Assembly: GCF_014229645.1 (NCBI RefSeq)
Contig: NZ_JAATOD010000004.1
Location: forward strand, 146,389 to 210,388
From: Listeria swaminathanii
GTDB lineage: Bacteria; Bacillota; Bacilli; Lactobacillales; Listeriaceae
DNA: 64,000 bases
Reading direction: 5' to 3'
Shown here: in pieces, positions 29,784-37,482 of the stretch
Position numbering within the stretch: position 1 is the stretch's first letter
Layout: each line of letters begins with the position of its first letter
Program-made: the position numbers and the translations under genes
The notes under the pieces: model-generated
Database searches by the model: none
What the model saw: only the letters and a program-made list of their open reading frames with translations
Told to the model about the DNA's origin: nothing

Positions 29784-29812
29784 AAAAATCCCCTTACAAA
29801 GAGGAGATTTCG
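29782..29812 (-). terminator. Terminator of the YxeA-like gene
   Basis: On the minus strand AAATCTCCT / AGGGGATTT (one G-U) with a T run. It also overlaps the end of the plus-strand gene. Confidence 0.65.
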
Positions 29813-29815
29813 GTC

Positions 29816-30157
29816 TTATTTCAGTTTTTCTGCTGCTTTAGCGGGAACTTCTTTTTCTGGGACTTCTTCAAATGAAGTTACGCCTTTGTCTTCTTTAATG
29901 TAAAGTTTTAAATAAGCACCTTTGCGTAAGTTTTTGTCTGCAGAAAGGGTAACTTCTGTTTCTTTGCCAGTTTCATCATATGCCGGAAGTGTATAGGAAT
30001 AGTTGAAGCTTACTTTTTTGCCCATTTCACCGTCTTTGGTAATTTTTACATAGGAAACATCTGCTCCTAGGCGGTTGGCATTTTTAAAATAATATGCGCC
30101 GAATCCGATTCCAGCAAGTATTAATAAGCTCATAATAATTATAACGATTTTTTTCAT
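29816..30157 (-). CDS. YxeA family protein (DUF1093)
   Basis: Small exported protein of 113 residues. ATG at 30157 (MKKIVIIIMSLL) has AAAGGA 8 bases upstream; the longer frame to 30193 is unlikely. An N-terminal hydrophobic segment (about 3-22) is a signal peptide or anchor without a lipobox cysteine. The rest is a beta-rich domain with YVKITKDG, FNYSYTLPAYDETGKE and LRKGAYLKLYIKEDKGVTSFEEVP, as in B. subtilis YxeA. Function unknown. Confidence 0.85.
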   Translation of the reverse strand: MKKIVIIIMSLLILAGIGFGAYYFKNANRLGADVSYVKITKDGEMGKKVSFNYSYTLPAYDETGKETEVTLSADKNLRKGAYLKLYIKEDKGVTSFEEVPEKEVPAKAAEKLK

Positions 30158-30283
30158 GTCCATCATCCTTTGCTGAGTGTTTGTTATATTCATTGTAAAG
30201 GGAAATGGCGTGTTAATCCCTCGTGTAAGGCGACGAAATGCGTATTTAAACTTACATATTTGTTAGAAAGGGGTCATGTTTTG

Positions 30284-30796
30284 ATGGCGAGACCAAAGAA
30301 TAAAGCGGAATTGCTTCAACAAAGTGTGGAAAAATATCAACAATTGAATGATTTAATTGATTCTATTCCAAAAGAAGCCCAGCGACTCGAGTTTCCTTTT
30401 GAGGACCGGGATAAGAATATTCGCGATGTCTTAGTGCATTTGCATGAATGGCATAATATGGCGCTTTATTGGTATCGGATTGGTATGAGCGGCGAGAAGC
30501 CATTTATGCCGGCAGAAGGTTATACGTGGAAAACGACGCCGGAACTGAATTTGGTTATCTGGCAGAAGTACCAAACAACGGACTTGGCGCGGGCGAGAAA
30601 ATTACTGGATGAAACCCATAATAAAGAAATGATTTTAATTGCTGGACATTCGGACGAGGAATTATTTACAAAGAAATATTATAAATGGACGAATACAACT
30701 TCGCTTGGAGCTATTTTTATTTCGAGTACATCGAGCCATTATGACTGGGCTATGAAAAAAATACGGAAATTTAAAAAAGCCACTGGAATCAAATGA
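30284..30796 (+). CDS. ClbS/DfsB family protein (DUF1706)
   Basis: The protein has 170 residues from ATG 30284 (MARPKNKAEL), with AAAGGGG upstream; the longer frame from 30170 has no site. It is a four-helix bundle of the DinB-like superfamily, with RDVLVHLHEWHNMALYWYRIG, the conserved PAEGYTWKTTPELN, and a second histidine segment SSHYDWAMKKI. E. coli ClbS protects cells from colibactin by hydrolysing it; most DfsB proteins have no known substrate. A terminator shared with the convergent VOC gene follows. Confidence 0.88.
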   Translation: MARPKNKAELLQQSVEKYQQLNDLIDSIPKEAQRLEFPFEDRDKNIRDVLVHLHEWHNMALYWYRIGMSGEKPFMPAEGYTWKTTPELNLVIWQKYQTTDLARARKLLDETHNKEMILIAGHSDEELFTKKYYKWTNTTSLGAIFISSTSSHYDWAMKKIRKFKKATGIK

Positions 30797-30812
30797 ATTC
30801 CAGTGGCTTTTG
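30775..30812. terminator. Bidirectional terminator
   Basis: Perfect 15-bp stem AAAAGCCACTGGAAT / ATTCCAGTGGCTTTT between convergent genes. It includes the stop region of the DfsB-like gene. Confidence 0.85.
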
Positions 30813-30816
30813 ATGT

Positions 30817-31227
30817 TTATTTTAAAGCGGATTCGTCTAAATAAGCGATTTCCCATAGATGGTTGTCTAAATCAAGAAAACTTCGGCTATACATGAAATC
30901 GAAGTCTTGCGTTTCTCCTGCTTGCTTGGCGCCGATTTTTAGAGCATGATCGACTAAAGTGTCGACGGCTTGGCGGCTATCTTGGGTGATTGTGATGAGG
31001 ACTTCGCGTGCTTTTGTTGTGTCAGCGATGCCTTCTTTATGGAAAGTCTGGAAGAAATCTTCTTTCAAGAGCATGGCGAAAATATTTTCCCCGATGAGCA
31101 TTTGAGTGGCATTTTCGTCTGTGAATTGCGGGTTGAATTCGTAGCCAAGTTCCGTGAAAAAAGCGATGGTTGCTTGTAAATCTTTTACAGGCAAGTTAAT
31201 AAAAATTTGCTTCGAGCGTGTTACCAT
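30817..31227 (-). CDS. VOC (glyoxalase/bleomycin-resistance fold) protein
   Basis: The protein has 136 residues with the paired beta-alpha-beta-beta-beta layout of the VOC superfamily: FINLPVKDLQATIAFFTELGYEF at the start, MLIGENIFAMLL, the central VDTLVDHALKIGAKQAGE, and the closing DLDNHLWEIAYLD, which carries the usual metal-ligand Glu. Closest in type to PhnB-like lactoylglutathione-lyase proteins. Substrate unknown. GGAGGTGAT precedes ATG 31227 and a strong promoter lies upstream. Confidence 0.87.
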   Translation of the reverse strand: MVTRSKQIFINLPVKDLQATIAFFTELGYEFNPQFTDENATQMLIGENIFAMLLKEDFFQTFHKEGIADTTKAREVLITITQDSRQAVDTLVDHALKIGAKQAGETQDFDFMYSRSFLDLDNHLWEIAYLDESALK

Positions 31228-31246
31228 AATTTATCACCTCCAGCCA

Positions 31247-31275
31247 AAAATAGCATGCAGAAAACTACATGTCAA
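31247..31275 (-). promoter_or_regulatory. Sigma-A promoter of the VOC gene
   Basis: On the minus strand TTGACA, 17-base spacer, TATTTT. It places the transcript start close to the ribosome site of the gene at 31227. Confidence 0.7.
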
Positions 31276-31339
31276 TGAATAAGTTATGGTAAAGTAGGGA
31301 AGATATAAAGTAATCTAAAATTGAATATCAAAAAACCAC

Positions 31340-31368
31340 TTGTAATCGGTTTCTTTTTGTACTATAAT
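31340..31368 (+). promoter_or_regulatory. Promoter of the antiterminator gene
   Basis: TTGTAA (31340-31345), 17-base spacer, TATAAT (31363-31368). The transcript would begin about 10 bases before the RAT. Confidence 0.78.
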
Positions 31369-31383
31369 GTTAGAGAAAAGCAT

Positions 31384-31414
31384 AGGATTGTTACTGCTAA
31401 TGCGGGCAAAACCT
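31384..31414 (+). promoter_or_regulatory. RAT (ribonucleic antiterminator) site
   Basis: The sequence starts GGATTGTTACTGCTAATG and ends GGGCAAAACC, matching the LicT/BglG-type RAT consensus. Its 3' part overlaps the left arm of the following terminator, so protein binding and termination exclude each other. Confidence 0.9.
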
Positions 31415-31475
31415 GAATTAATTCAAGTGCTATTTTGGTATTAATAGCGTTGGAATTAGTTTGGGTTTTTTTCTT
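31406..31475 (+). terminator. Leader terminator controlled by the RAT
   Basis: Long stem between 31406-31425 (AAAACCTGAATTAATTCAA) and 31453-31471 (TTGGAATTAGTTTGGG) with several G-U pairs and an inner GCTATT/AATAGC hairpin, then seven or more T. Located before the ATG at 31495. Confidence 0.85.
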
Positions 31476-31494
31476 TTGAAAGAGGTGAAAATGC

Positions 31495-32352
31495 ATGATT
31501 ATCAAAAAAATACTGAATAACAATGTTGTAATCGCCGAGGGTAAAAGTGGCAAGGAGTCTGTAGTGATGGGCCGTGGTCTTGCTTTTCAAAAGAAGATTG
31601 GAGATGAGGTGGAGGTAGCCAATATTGAAAAAACATTCGTAATGGAAACACATGAACTTTCAGAAAAGCTCTCTGAATTACTTAGCGAGATACCACTGAA
31701 ACATTTACGTGTTGCGGATGATGTTGTCCAGTATGCGCAAGAAACACTGGAAACAGATCTAAGTGACAATATTTATTTGACTCTCACAGACCATATTAAC
31801 TTCGCAGTGTCACGGTATAATCAAGGCATTAATTTGAAAAACGCACTATTATGGGAAATAAAACGATTTTATCACGCAGAATATTTAGTTGGCATGAAAG
31901 CATTAGATTTTATCGAGCAAGAAGTTGGCATTCGCTTGGATGAAGATGAAGCCGGTTTTATCGCGCTTCACATTGTAAACGCTAGGCAAGATGGACAACA
32001 AATGCACATGACCGTAGCGATGACCCAAATTGTTCAAGATATTTTAAGTATCGTCACCTATCATTATGGTATGGTTTTGGACGAAACTTCACTGAACTAC
32101 ACGCGCTTTATTACACATTTACAGTATTTCGCACAACGTTTACTCCGAAAAGAAATTGTCGATTCCGGCGATGACTTTTTATACGAACAAGTGCAACTCA
32201 AGTACCCAGAAGCTTTTAAATGCACGAAAAAGATTGATGCGTATCTAATTAACACGCATCATACAGAATTAACAAGAGACGAACGTGTCTATCTTACAAT
32301 TCATATTTATCGCGTCACAGAACGTAATACGATAATCAAAAAGGAAGACTAA
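31495..32352 (+). CDS. BglG/LicT-family transcriptional antiterminator
   Basis: RNA-binding antiterminator of 285 residues. An N-terminal CAT domain (1-55: MIIKKILNNNVVIAEG, GRGLAFQKKIGDEV) is followed by two PRD domains with the phosphorylatable histidines expected in LTDHINFAVSR, IALHIVNARQ, FITHLQYFAQR and LTIHIYRVT. Such proteins are controlled by PTS phosphorylation and carbon source. It has its own RAT-terminator leader and is thus autoregulated. No PTS permease or glycosidase gene follows; the next gene is convergent, so its sugar target must be elsewhere. Confidence 0.92.
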   Translation: MIIKKILNNNVVIAEGKSGKESVVMGRGLAFQKKIGDEVEVANIEKTFVMETHELSEKLSELLSEIPLKHLRVADDVVQYAQETLETDLSDNIYLTLTDHINFAVSRYNQGINLKNALLWEIKRFYHAEYLVGMKALDFIEQEVGIRLDEDEAGFIALHIVNARQDGQQMHMTVAMTQIVQDILSIVTYHYGMVLDETSLNYTRFITHLQYFAQRLLRKEIVDSGDDFLYEQVQLKYPEAFKCTKKIDAYLINTHHTELTRDERVYLTIHIYRVTERNTIIKKED

Positions 32353-32386
32353 ATTTTTTTTGGACTTATATGTAATGGATTACAGA

Positions 32387-32416
32387 AAAGTACTGCCTAG
32401 CGCGGTACTTTTTTTA
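32387..32416 (+). terminator. Terminator of the antiterminator gene
   Basis: Stem AGTACTGC / GCGGTACT (one G-U) with loop CTAGC and a T run. Confidence 0.82.
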
Positions 32417-32722
32417 TTGTAGTTTTTTCTCGACTAAAATGACGGAAAATAGCACGGCGAAAATGCTCGTAGTTAATAAAATGGAGCTGCGAACAAAGGC
32501 GTGCATTGGAATGAAAGCAAGTACGAGTGATAAGACAAGAAGCGAAATACCGATAATTATCCAGTAATTCCCGAGCAATTGATGCGCTTTTTGCCAAGTC
32601 GTTTCGTTTTTTAAAGAAGCTTTCGTGCGATAACTAAAGCGACTTTCTTTGTTTTTTGGCGGATTGACCCGATACATAATACCAAGAATAATGAGTAAAA
32701 GTGGGAAAATTAAATCAAGCAT
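32414..32722 (-). CDS. SdpI-like membrane protein
   Basis: The protein has 102 residues. ATG at 32722 (MLDLIFPLLLII) has AAGGAGG 6 bases upstream. There are three hydrophobic segments: residues 2-15, about 48-69 (YWIIIGISLLVLSLVLAFIP) and 72-95. Between them lies FSYRTKASLKNETTWQKAHQL, the signature of the SdpI family, named for the B. subtilis immunity protein to the SdpC toxin. No toxin gene is visible nearby, so immunity is not implied. Confidence 0.82.
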   Translation of the reverse strand: MLDLIFPLLLIILGIMYRVNPPKNKESRFSYRTKASLKNETTWQKAHQLLGNYWIIIGISLLVLSLVLAFIPMHAFVRSSILLTTSIFAVLFSVILVEKKLQ

Positions 32723-32780
32723 AGCGAACCTCCTTTTAGGTACCACCGTAGTATAACAAATTATTGTGAAAAATTGAACG

Positions 32781-32805
32781 GTTTGCCTTTTTGGTTTAAG
32801 GGTAT
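32781..32805 (+). promoter_or_regulatory. Sigma-B promoter of the glutamate decarboxylase gene
   Basis: GTTT (32781-32784), 15-base spacer, GGGTAT (32800-32805), an exact match to the Listeria sigma-B consensus GTTT-N13-17-GGGWAT. It lies 42 bases before the start codon. Confidence 0.85.
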
Positions 32806-32847
32806 TGGTGAGGGAAGATGATCAGTTATTTTAAAGGAGGAAAAAAG

Positions 32848-34251
32848 ATGCTTTATAGTGAAAACGACAAGCGAAAACATGAAAGTTATCGAATCCCGCT
32901 TTTTGGATCTGAGGAAGAAAGTACGAGTATCCCGAAATATGTCTTGAAAAAGGAACCAATGGAACCGCGCATTGCTTATCAACTTGTGAAAGATCAACTG
33001 ATGGATGAAGGAAATGCCCGGCAGAACTTGGCGACTTTTTGTCAGACGTATATGGAAAAAGAGGCAGAAGTACTGATGTCCGAAACGCTTGCGAAAAATG
33101 CGATTGATAAATCCGAGTATCCGCAAACAGCAGAACTGGAAAATCGCTGCGTCAATATTTTAGCAGATTTATGGAATGCGCCAAAGGATATGTCTTACTT
33201 AGGTACGTCAACTGTTGGTTCGTCGGAAGCGTGTATGCTTGGCGGCTTGGCAATGAAGTTTCGCTGGCGTAATAATGCTGAAAAGCGCGGATTAGATATT
33301 CAGGCGAAGCGCCCTAACTTGATTATTTCATCAGGCTATCAAGTTTGCTGGGAAAAGTTTTGCGTGTACTGGGATGTTGATATGCGTGTCGTACCAATGG
33401 ATAAAGAGCATCTTAGCCTCGATGTGGATAAAGTATTTGATTTTGTCGATGAGTATACGATTGGGATTGTTGGTATTCTAGGCATTACTTATACCGGGAA
33501 ATTTGACGATATTGCGCTATTAAATGAAAAAGTAGAAATTTATAATGAAAAAAATGAGCATCAGTTAGTCATTCATATTGACGGGGCGAGTGGCGCGATG
33601 TTTACGCCATTTGTAAATCCAGAACTACCTTGGGATTTCCGACTTAAAAATGTAGTTTCGATAAACACTTCGGGTCATAAATACGGCTTAGTGTATCCCG
33701 GTGTTGGCTGGATTTTATGGAAAGATAAAGAATACTTACCAAAAGAGCTTATTTTCGAAGTGAGTTATTTAGGTGGTTCGATGCCGACGATGGCAATTAA
33801 CTTTTCCCGTAGTGCGAGCCAGATTATCGGTCAATATTATAATTTCCTGCGCTATGGTTTTGAAGGCTACCGAGAAATTCACGAAAAAACAAAGAAAACG
33901 GCGCTTTACCTTACAAAAACGGTCGAAAAAAGTGGCTATTTTGAGATTATAAATGATGGCGCTAATTTGCCGATTGTTTGTTATAAGATGAAGGACGACC
34001 TTGATGTGGAATGGACTTTGTACGATCTTGCTGACCAGCTTTTGATGAAAGGATGGCAAGTTCCGGCGTATCCACTACCGGCTGATTTAAGTGATACCAT
34101 TATTCAACGTTTTGTTTGCCGGGCGGATTTAGGCCATAATGTGGCGGAAGAATTTGCCGCTGATTTCAGAGATGCGCTTCATAATTTAGAGCATGCCAGA
34201 GTGCTTTATCATGACAAAGGACGAAACGATTCTTACGGATTTACGCATTAA
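32848..34251 (+). CDS. gadD: Glutamate decarboxylase
   Basis: PLP enzyme that converts glutamate to GABA and consumes a proton, part of acid resistance. The protein has 467 residues from ATG 32848, which has AAAGGAGG 7 bases upstream. The PLP lysine is in NTSGHKYGL. Other signatures are GSSEACMLGGLAMKFRWR, HIDGASGAMFTPF and VSYLGGSMPTM. No gadT antiporter gene is adjacent, matching the stand-alone gadD3 of L. monocytogenes, which supports intracellular GAD activity. A sigma-B promoter precedes it. Confidence 0.95.
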   Translation: MLYSENDKRKHESYRIPLFGSEEESTSIPKYVLKKEPMEPRIAYQLVKDQLMDEGNARQNLATFCQTYMEKEAEVLMSETLAKNAIDKSEYPQTAELENRCVNILADLWNAPKDMSYLGTSTVGSSEACMLGGLAMKFRWRNNAEKRGLDIQAKRPNLIISSGYQVCWEKFCVYWDVDMRVVPMDKEHLSLDVDKVFDFVDEYTIGIVGILGITYTGKFDDIALLNEKVEIYNEKNEHQLVIHIDGASGAMFTPFVNPELPWDFRLKNVVSINTSGHKYGLVYPGVGWILWKDKEYLPKELIFEVSYLGGSMPTMAINFSRSASQIIGQYYNFLRYGFEGYREIHEKTKKTALYLTKTVEKSGYFEIINDGANLPIVCYKMKDDLDVEWTLYDLADQLLMKGWQVPAYPLPADLSDTIIQRFVCRADLGHNVAEEFAADFRDALHNLEHARVLYHDKGRNDSYGFTH

Positions 34252-34288
34252 AAAAGAAGACTTGGATGCGTGTCCAAGTCTTCTTTCT
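34252..34288. terminator. Bidirectional terminator after gadD
   Basis: Perfect 13-bp stem AAGAAGACTTGGA / TCCAAGTCTTCTT flanked by A and T runs, between convergent genes. Confidence 0.9.
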
Positions 34289-34289
34289 A

Positions 34290-35048
34290 TTAAAGTGGGA
34301 GCCAATCAATAATTTCTTTGATGCTCTTATCCCAAAATTCCCAATCATGGTCGCCGGGTCCTTCGCGGTATTCTAGCGGCGCATTATTGGAAAGAGCGAA
34401 ATCGCGGAAACGAATATTATCCTCATAAAGGAAATCTTCTGTGCCGCAATTTTGGAAGAGGGATGGTAGCTTGATTTGCTTGTTTAAATTAGTTTCTAAT
34501 AAGTGAAATAGATCGTTTTCTGTGCCAGTTTGGCTGGTCATTTCGCCGGTAATGGCGCGCGTGCTGAAATTTTCGAAGCAGTCTTCTTTAATGATATAAT
34601 TAATATCCATGACACCGGACATACTTGCCGCGGCTTGGAATTTTTCTGGGAAAGTAAGTGCAACTTTGAACGCACCATAACCTCCCATTGAATGCCCCGC
34701 GATGAAAGTGTCTTCCCGTTTATCGGAAATGGGTAGCCAGTTTTTCATTACGTGTGGAAGTTCTGTGCTAACAAACTCAAAAAAATCGCGACCGTGAACC
34801 ATGTTAGAATAGAAACTATGGTCTGCGGCGGGCATGATGACAGCGAGTCCTTTTTCCGTGGCGTAGCGTTCGATATTTGTATTACGTACATAAGTTGTGT
34901 GGTTATTAGATAAGCCGTGAAGAATATATAAAGTTTTATATTTAGAAATCGAGCCATGATAAAGTGTTTCTGTTTCGGGTAAAATCACCGTTACACTTGT
35001 TTGCATAGCTAAACATTCTGATTTAAAATTTAGTTCTAAAATAGCCAA
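34290..35048 (-). CDS. Esterase D/EstA-type acyl esterase
   Basis: Serine esterase of 252 residues, resembling pneumococcal EstA and acetyl esterases. The frame starts at TTG (35048); the N-terminus MAILELNFKSECLAM is co-linear with EstA, which supports this non-ATG start. Segments: LYILHGLSNNHTTYVRNTNIER, nucleophile GHSMGGYGAFKVAL, Asp in CGTEDFLYE and His in GPGDHDWEFWD. It has no signal peptide. Acts on short-chain acyl esters; the natural substrate is unknown. Confidence 0.9.
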   Translation of the reverse strand: MAILELNFKSECLAMQTSVTVILPETETLYHGSISKYKTLYILHGLSNNHTTYVRNTNIERYATEKGLAVIMPAADHSFYSNMVHGRDFFEFVSTELPHVMKNWLPISDKREDTFIAGHSMGGYGAFKVALTFPEKFQAAASMSGVMDINYIIKEDCFENFSTRAITGEMTSQTGTENDLFHLLETNLNKQIKLPSLFQNCGTEDFLYEDNIRFRDFALSNNAPLEYREGPGDHDWEFWDKSIKEIIDWLPL

Positions 35049-35156
35049 TGTAGGGGCCCCCTGACGTGTCTTTTTTTCTAGTATACATGATTTTTGGACG
35101 AAATAAAATAAATATAACTTATCTTATGAGTTAACTCGGAATTAGATGTAAAATAA

Positions 35157-35178
35157 AGAACCTGCGCGAACAGGTCCT
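35157..35178 (-). terminator. Terminator of the 54-aa gene
   Basis: On the minus strand GGACCTG-TTCGCG-CAGGTTC followed by TTTATTTT. Confidence 0.7.
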
Positions 35179-35180
35179 CG

Positions 35181-35345
35181 TTATTTTTTAATACTTGGTT
35201 TCTTTTTATCAACGATGTTTAAAATTTCTTCGAGCTTGCGATTTTTTTCGAGAATGGCTGCTTCTTTGAACTGTTCTGTTGTGACTGGGGGCATAGTTTC
35301 TTTGTAATTTTCATGCGATAGATTAGGAAAAAGATTGTCAGTCAT
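35181..35345 (-). CDS. Small hypothetical protein (54 aa)
   Basis: Short cytosolic protein starting MTDNLFPNLSHENYK and ending KKKPSIKK. AGGAGG lies 9 bases upstream of ATG 35345 and a terminator follows the stop, so it is probably expressed. A central helix (TEQFKEAAILEKNRKLEEILNIV region) has a heptad-like pattern and may form a coiled coil. No function recognised. It sits between the esterase gene and the divergent heme operon. Confidence 0.7.
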   Translation of the reverse strand: MTDNLFPNLSHENYKETMPPVTTEQFKEAAILEKNRKLEEILNIVDKKKPSIKK

Positions 35346-35411
35346 TTTTCATCGCCTCCTTAAGTTAATTATAAAGTATCAGCTGGAAAATATCGACTAT
35401 TTGGGCATAGA

Positions 35412-35426
35412 TGAAAATAATTCTCA
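35412..35426 (+). promoter_or_regulatory. Fur box of the heme uptake operon
   Basis: TGAAAATAATTCTCA matches the 7-1-7 Fur consensus TGATAATNATTATCA at 12 of 14 defined positions. Confidence 0.8.
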
Positions 35427-35453
35427 ATTAGGGGTTCGTCTTTTTGAATATCG

Positions 35454-35462
35454 TGTTATAAT
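35454..35462 (+). promoter_or_regulatory. Extended -10 promoter of hupD
   Basis: TG-T-TATAAT with a poor -35 region. The Fur box ends 28 bases upstream, so bound Fur would block RNA polymerase. Confidence 0.6.
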
Positions 35463-35500
35463 TTAGTAAAATGAAAAGGACGGTATTGTGGAGGGGAATT

Positions 35501-36472
35501 ATGAAGAAAATAACTATATTGACGTTAAGTATAACAGCCGCACTACTCCTTGCTTCGTGTGGAAATGATACTGCAACGGATACGAATAATAAAATTACGA
35601 AAAACGAAACGAAATCAAAAGCAGCTCTATCAATAACAGATATGGCTGGTCGCGATGTTTCTTTTGATAAAAAACCAGAACGAATTATTGCGCTGACGAA
35701 TGCCGATATGAATATTATCTATGCACTAGGCGGAACGGTGGTTGGTCGCCAAACGACGGACGCAAGTGGTGTTCCTGATGGCGCGAAAAAGGCAACAGAA
35801 GTCGGAAATACCCATGATTTAAACTTAGAAAAAATTGCCGCTCTTGGTGCAGATGCGATTGTAGCAAGTTCTGAGCAAAATTTAAAAGATGTTCCCGCGC
35901 TGGAAGGCGTTGGCCCAAAAGTCGTTTTAACTGGAGCAAATTCGATTGACGAAATCAAAAAACAAACAGCCGTACTTGGCGAACTTTTAGGTAAAGAAAC
36001 GAAAGCCAAAGAGTTAGAAGCAAATATTGATCAAAAGGTAGCAGAAGTGAAGCAAAAGCAACAAGGCAAAAAAGTACGCGCGCTTCTTGTTCTTGGAGCT
36101 CCTGGAAGTAACTACGCCGCACTTCCATCTTCGTTAAGCGGAAATGTGTTAGAAATTGCTGGCGGAGAAAATGTCGCGAAAGATTTTAAAGGTGTGGAAA
36201 ACTTTCCGCAATATGCTTCGATAAATGTAGAAAAAATTGTTGCAGCTGATCCGGAAGTAATCTTCTTAATGATTCACGGTGGAGACGAAAAAGAAACAGA
36301 AGCAGCTTTTAAGAAAGAAATGAAACAAAATCAAGCTTGGAACTCAACAAGCGCCGTTAAAAATGATCATATTGTCGTACTTCCGGCAGAACTTTTCGGA
36401 ACGAATCCCGGTATAAAAATTGATCAAGCATTGGATTATATGACAGATGAATTAAATAAGGTGGATAACTAA
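35501..36472 (+). CDS. hupD: Heme/hemin-binding lipoprotein HupD
   Basis: Substrate-binding lipoprotein of the heme/hemoglobin ABC importer, 323 residues. ATG 35501 follows GGAGGGG; the frame from 35471 adds ten unneeded residues. The signal peptide ends in the lipobox LLASC. Then comes the TroA/FhuD-type fold: ITDMAGRDVSFDKKPERIIAL, NADMNIIYALGG, EKIAALGADAIV, VLGELLGKE and the second lobe with NFPQYASINVEKIVAADPEVI. First gene of a three-gene operon under a Fur box. Confidence 0.92.
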   Translation: MKKITILTLSITAALLLASCGNDTATDTNNKITKNETKSKAALSITDMAGRDVSFDKKPERIIALTNADMNIIYALGGTVVGRQTTDASGVPDGAKKATEVGNTHDLNLEKIAALGADAIVASSEQNLKDVPALEGVGPKVVLTGANSIDEIKKQTAVLGELLGKETKAKELEANIDQKVAEVKQKQQGKKVRALLVLGAPGSNYAALPSSLSGNVLEIAGGENVAKDFKGVENFPQYASINVEKIVAADPEVIFLMIHGGDEKETEAAFKKEMKQNQAWNSTSAVKNDHIVVLPAELFGTNPGIKIDQALDYMTDELNKVDN

Positions 36473-37482
36473 TGACAACTGTGAAGGCGCACGATCCGCG
36501 GCGAAAACGTAGACGGATAACTTTTATTGTAGTAATTGTTTTACTTATTTTAGCTTTTTTCTACGGGCTGACAACGGGGTCCGTGAAAGTTACATATAGT
36601 GACGCTTGGCAAACTTTGACTGGCGGCGGAAGTGATTTAGCGAATCAATTGATTTGGAATTTGCGTTTGCCACGGTTGTTAATTGCTTTCTTAGTCGGGG
36701 CAGCGCTGGCGATTGCTGGTTGTTTGCTACAAGGAGTCATGCGAAATCCGTTAGCTGACCCAGGAGTGATTGGAGTTTCAGCGGGTGGTGGATTTGTGGC
36801 GATTTTAATGACGCTAGCATTTCCGGCATTAGCTTCTTTTGTTCCAATTGGGGCGTTTTTAGGAGCATTTGGTACGGCGATTTTGATTTATTTACTAGCG
36901 TGGGATCGTGGTGTTTCGCCGTTACGTGTCATTTTGTCCGGTGTGGCGATTAATGCCTTTATTGGGGCGATGACTTCTGGCGTAATGGTGCTTTATAGCA
37001 ACCGGGTCCAAAGTGTTATCTCGTGGATGACCGGGACGCTTTCTGGTAAAAGTTGGTATCATTTGGATATGATTTGGCCGTATATGTTGGTTGGTTTTGT
37101 TTTAAGTGGTTTTGCGATTCGTTCTTCTAATGTATTGCTACTTGGGGACGATGCGGCGAAATTGCTTGGCTTTTCCGTAGAACGACATCGCTTTTTCATC
37201 ATTATGTTAGCGGCGTTTCTAAGTGGTGTTGCGGTCAGCGTAGCCGGATTGATTGGTTTCGTTGGACTGGTTGTACCACATATTTTCCGTTTGATTATCG
37301 GCAATGACTACAAGTATTTACTGCCATTATCGGCACTCGGCGGGGCGTTATTAGTTGGCTTTGCTGATACAGCGGCGAGAAGTTGGTTTGGATCGATCGA
37401 ACTTCCGGTGGGGATTTTACTAGCAATGATTGGCGCACCATTCTTCTTATTCCTACTACAAAGAGGGAGGGTTGCTTCATGA
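36472..37482 (+). CDS. hupG: Heme ABC transporter permease HupG
   Basis: FecCD/BtuC-type permease of 336 residues with about nine to ten membrane helices. Family features: NLRLPRLLIAFLVGAALAIAGCLLQGVMRNPLADPGVIGVSAGG near the N-terminus, the SGVAINAF helix and the cytosolic coupling GLIGFVGLVVPHIFR followed by G-D. Its ATG overlaps the hupD stop codon (TAATG) and its own stop overlaps the hupC start (ATGA), a sign of tight translational coupling. Confidence 0.94.
   Translation: MTTVKAHDPRRKRRRITFIVVIVLLILAFFYGLTTGSVKVTYSDAWQTLTGGGSDLANQLIWNLRLPRLLIAFLVGAALAIAGCLLQGVMRNPLADPGVIGVSAGGGFVAILMTLAFPALASFVPIGAFLGAFGTAILIYLLAWDRGVSPLRVILSGVAINAFIGAMTSGVMVLYSNRVQSVISWMTGTLSGKSWYHLDMIWPYMLVGFVLSGFAIRSSNVLLLGDDAAKLLGFSVERHRFFIIMLAAFLSGVAVSVAGLIGFVGLVVPHIFRLIIGNDYKYLLPLSALGGALLVGFADTAARSWFGSIELPVGILLAMIGAPFFLFLLQRGRVAS

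Noticed and set aside
35051..35064. GGGGCCCC palindrome upstream of the EstA-like gene
   Set aside because: No flanking motif supports an operator; it overlaps the G-rich ribosome site of the TTG start.
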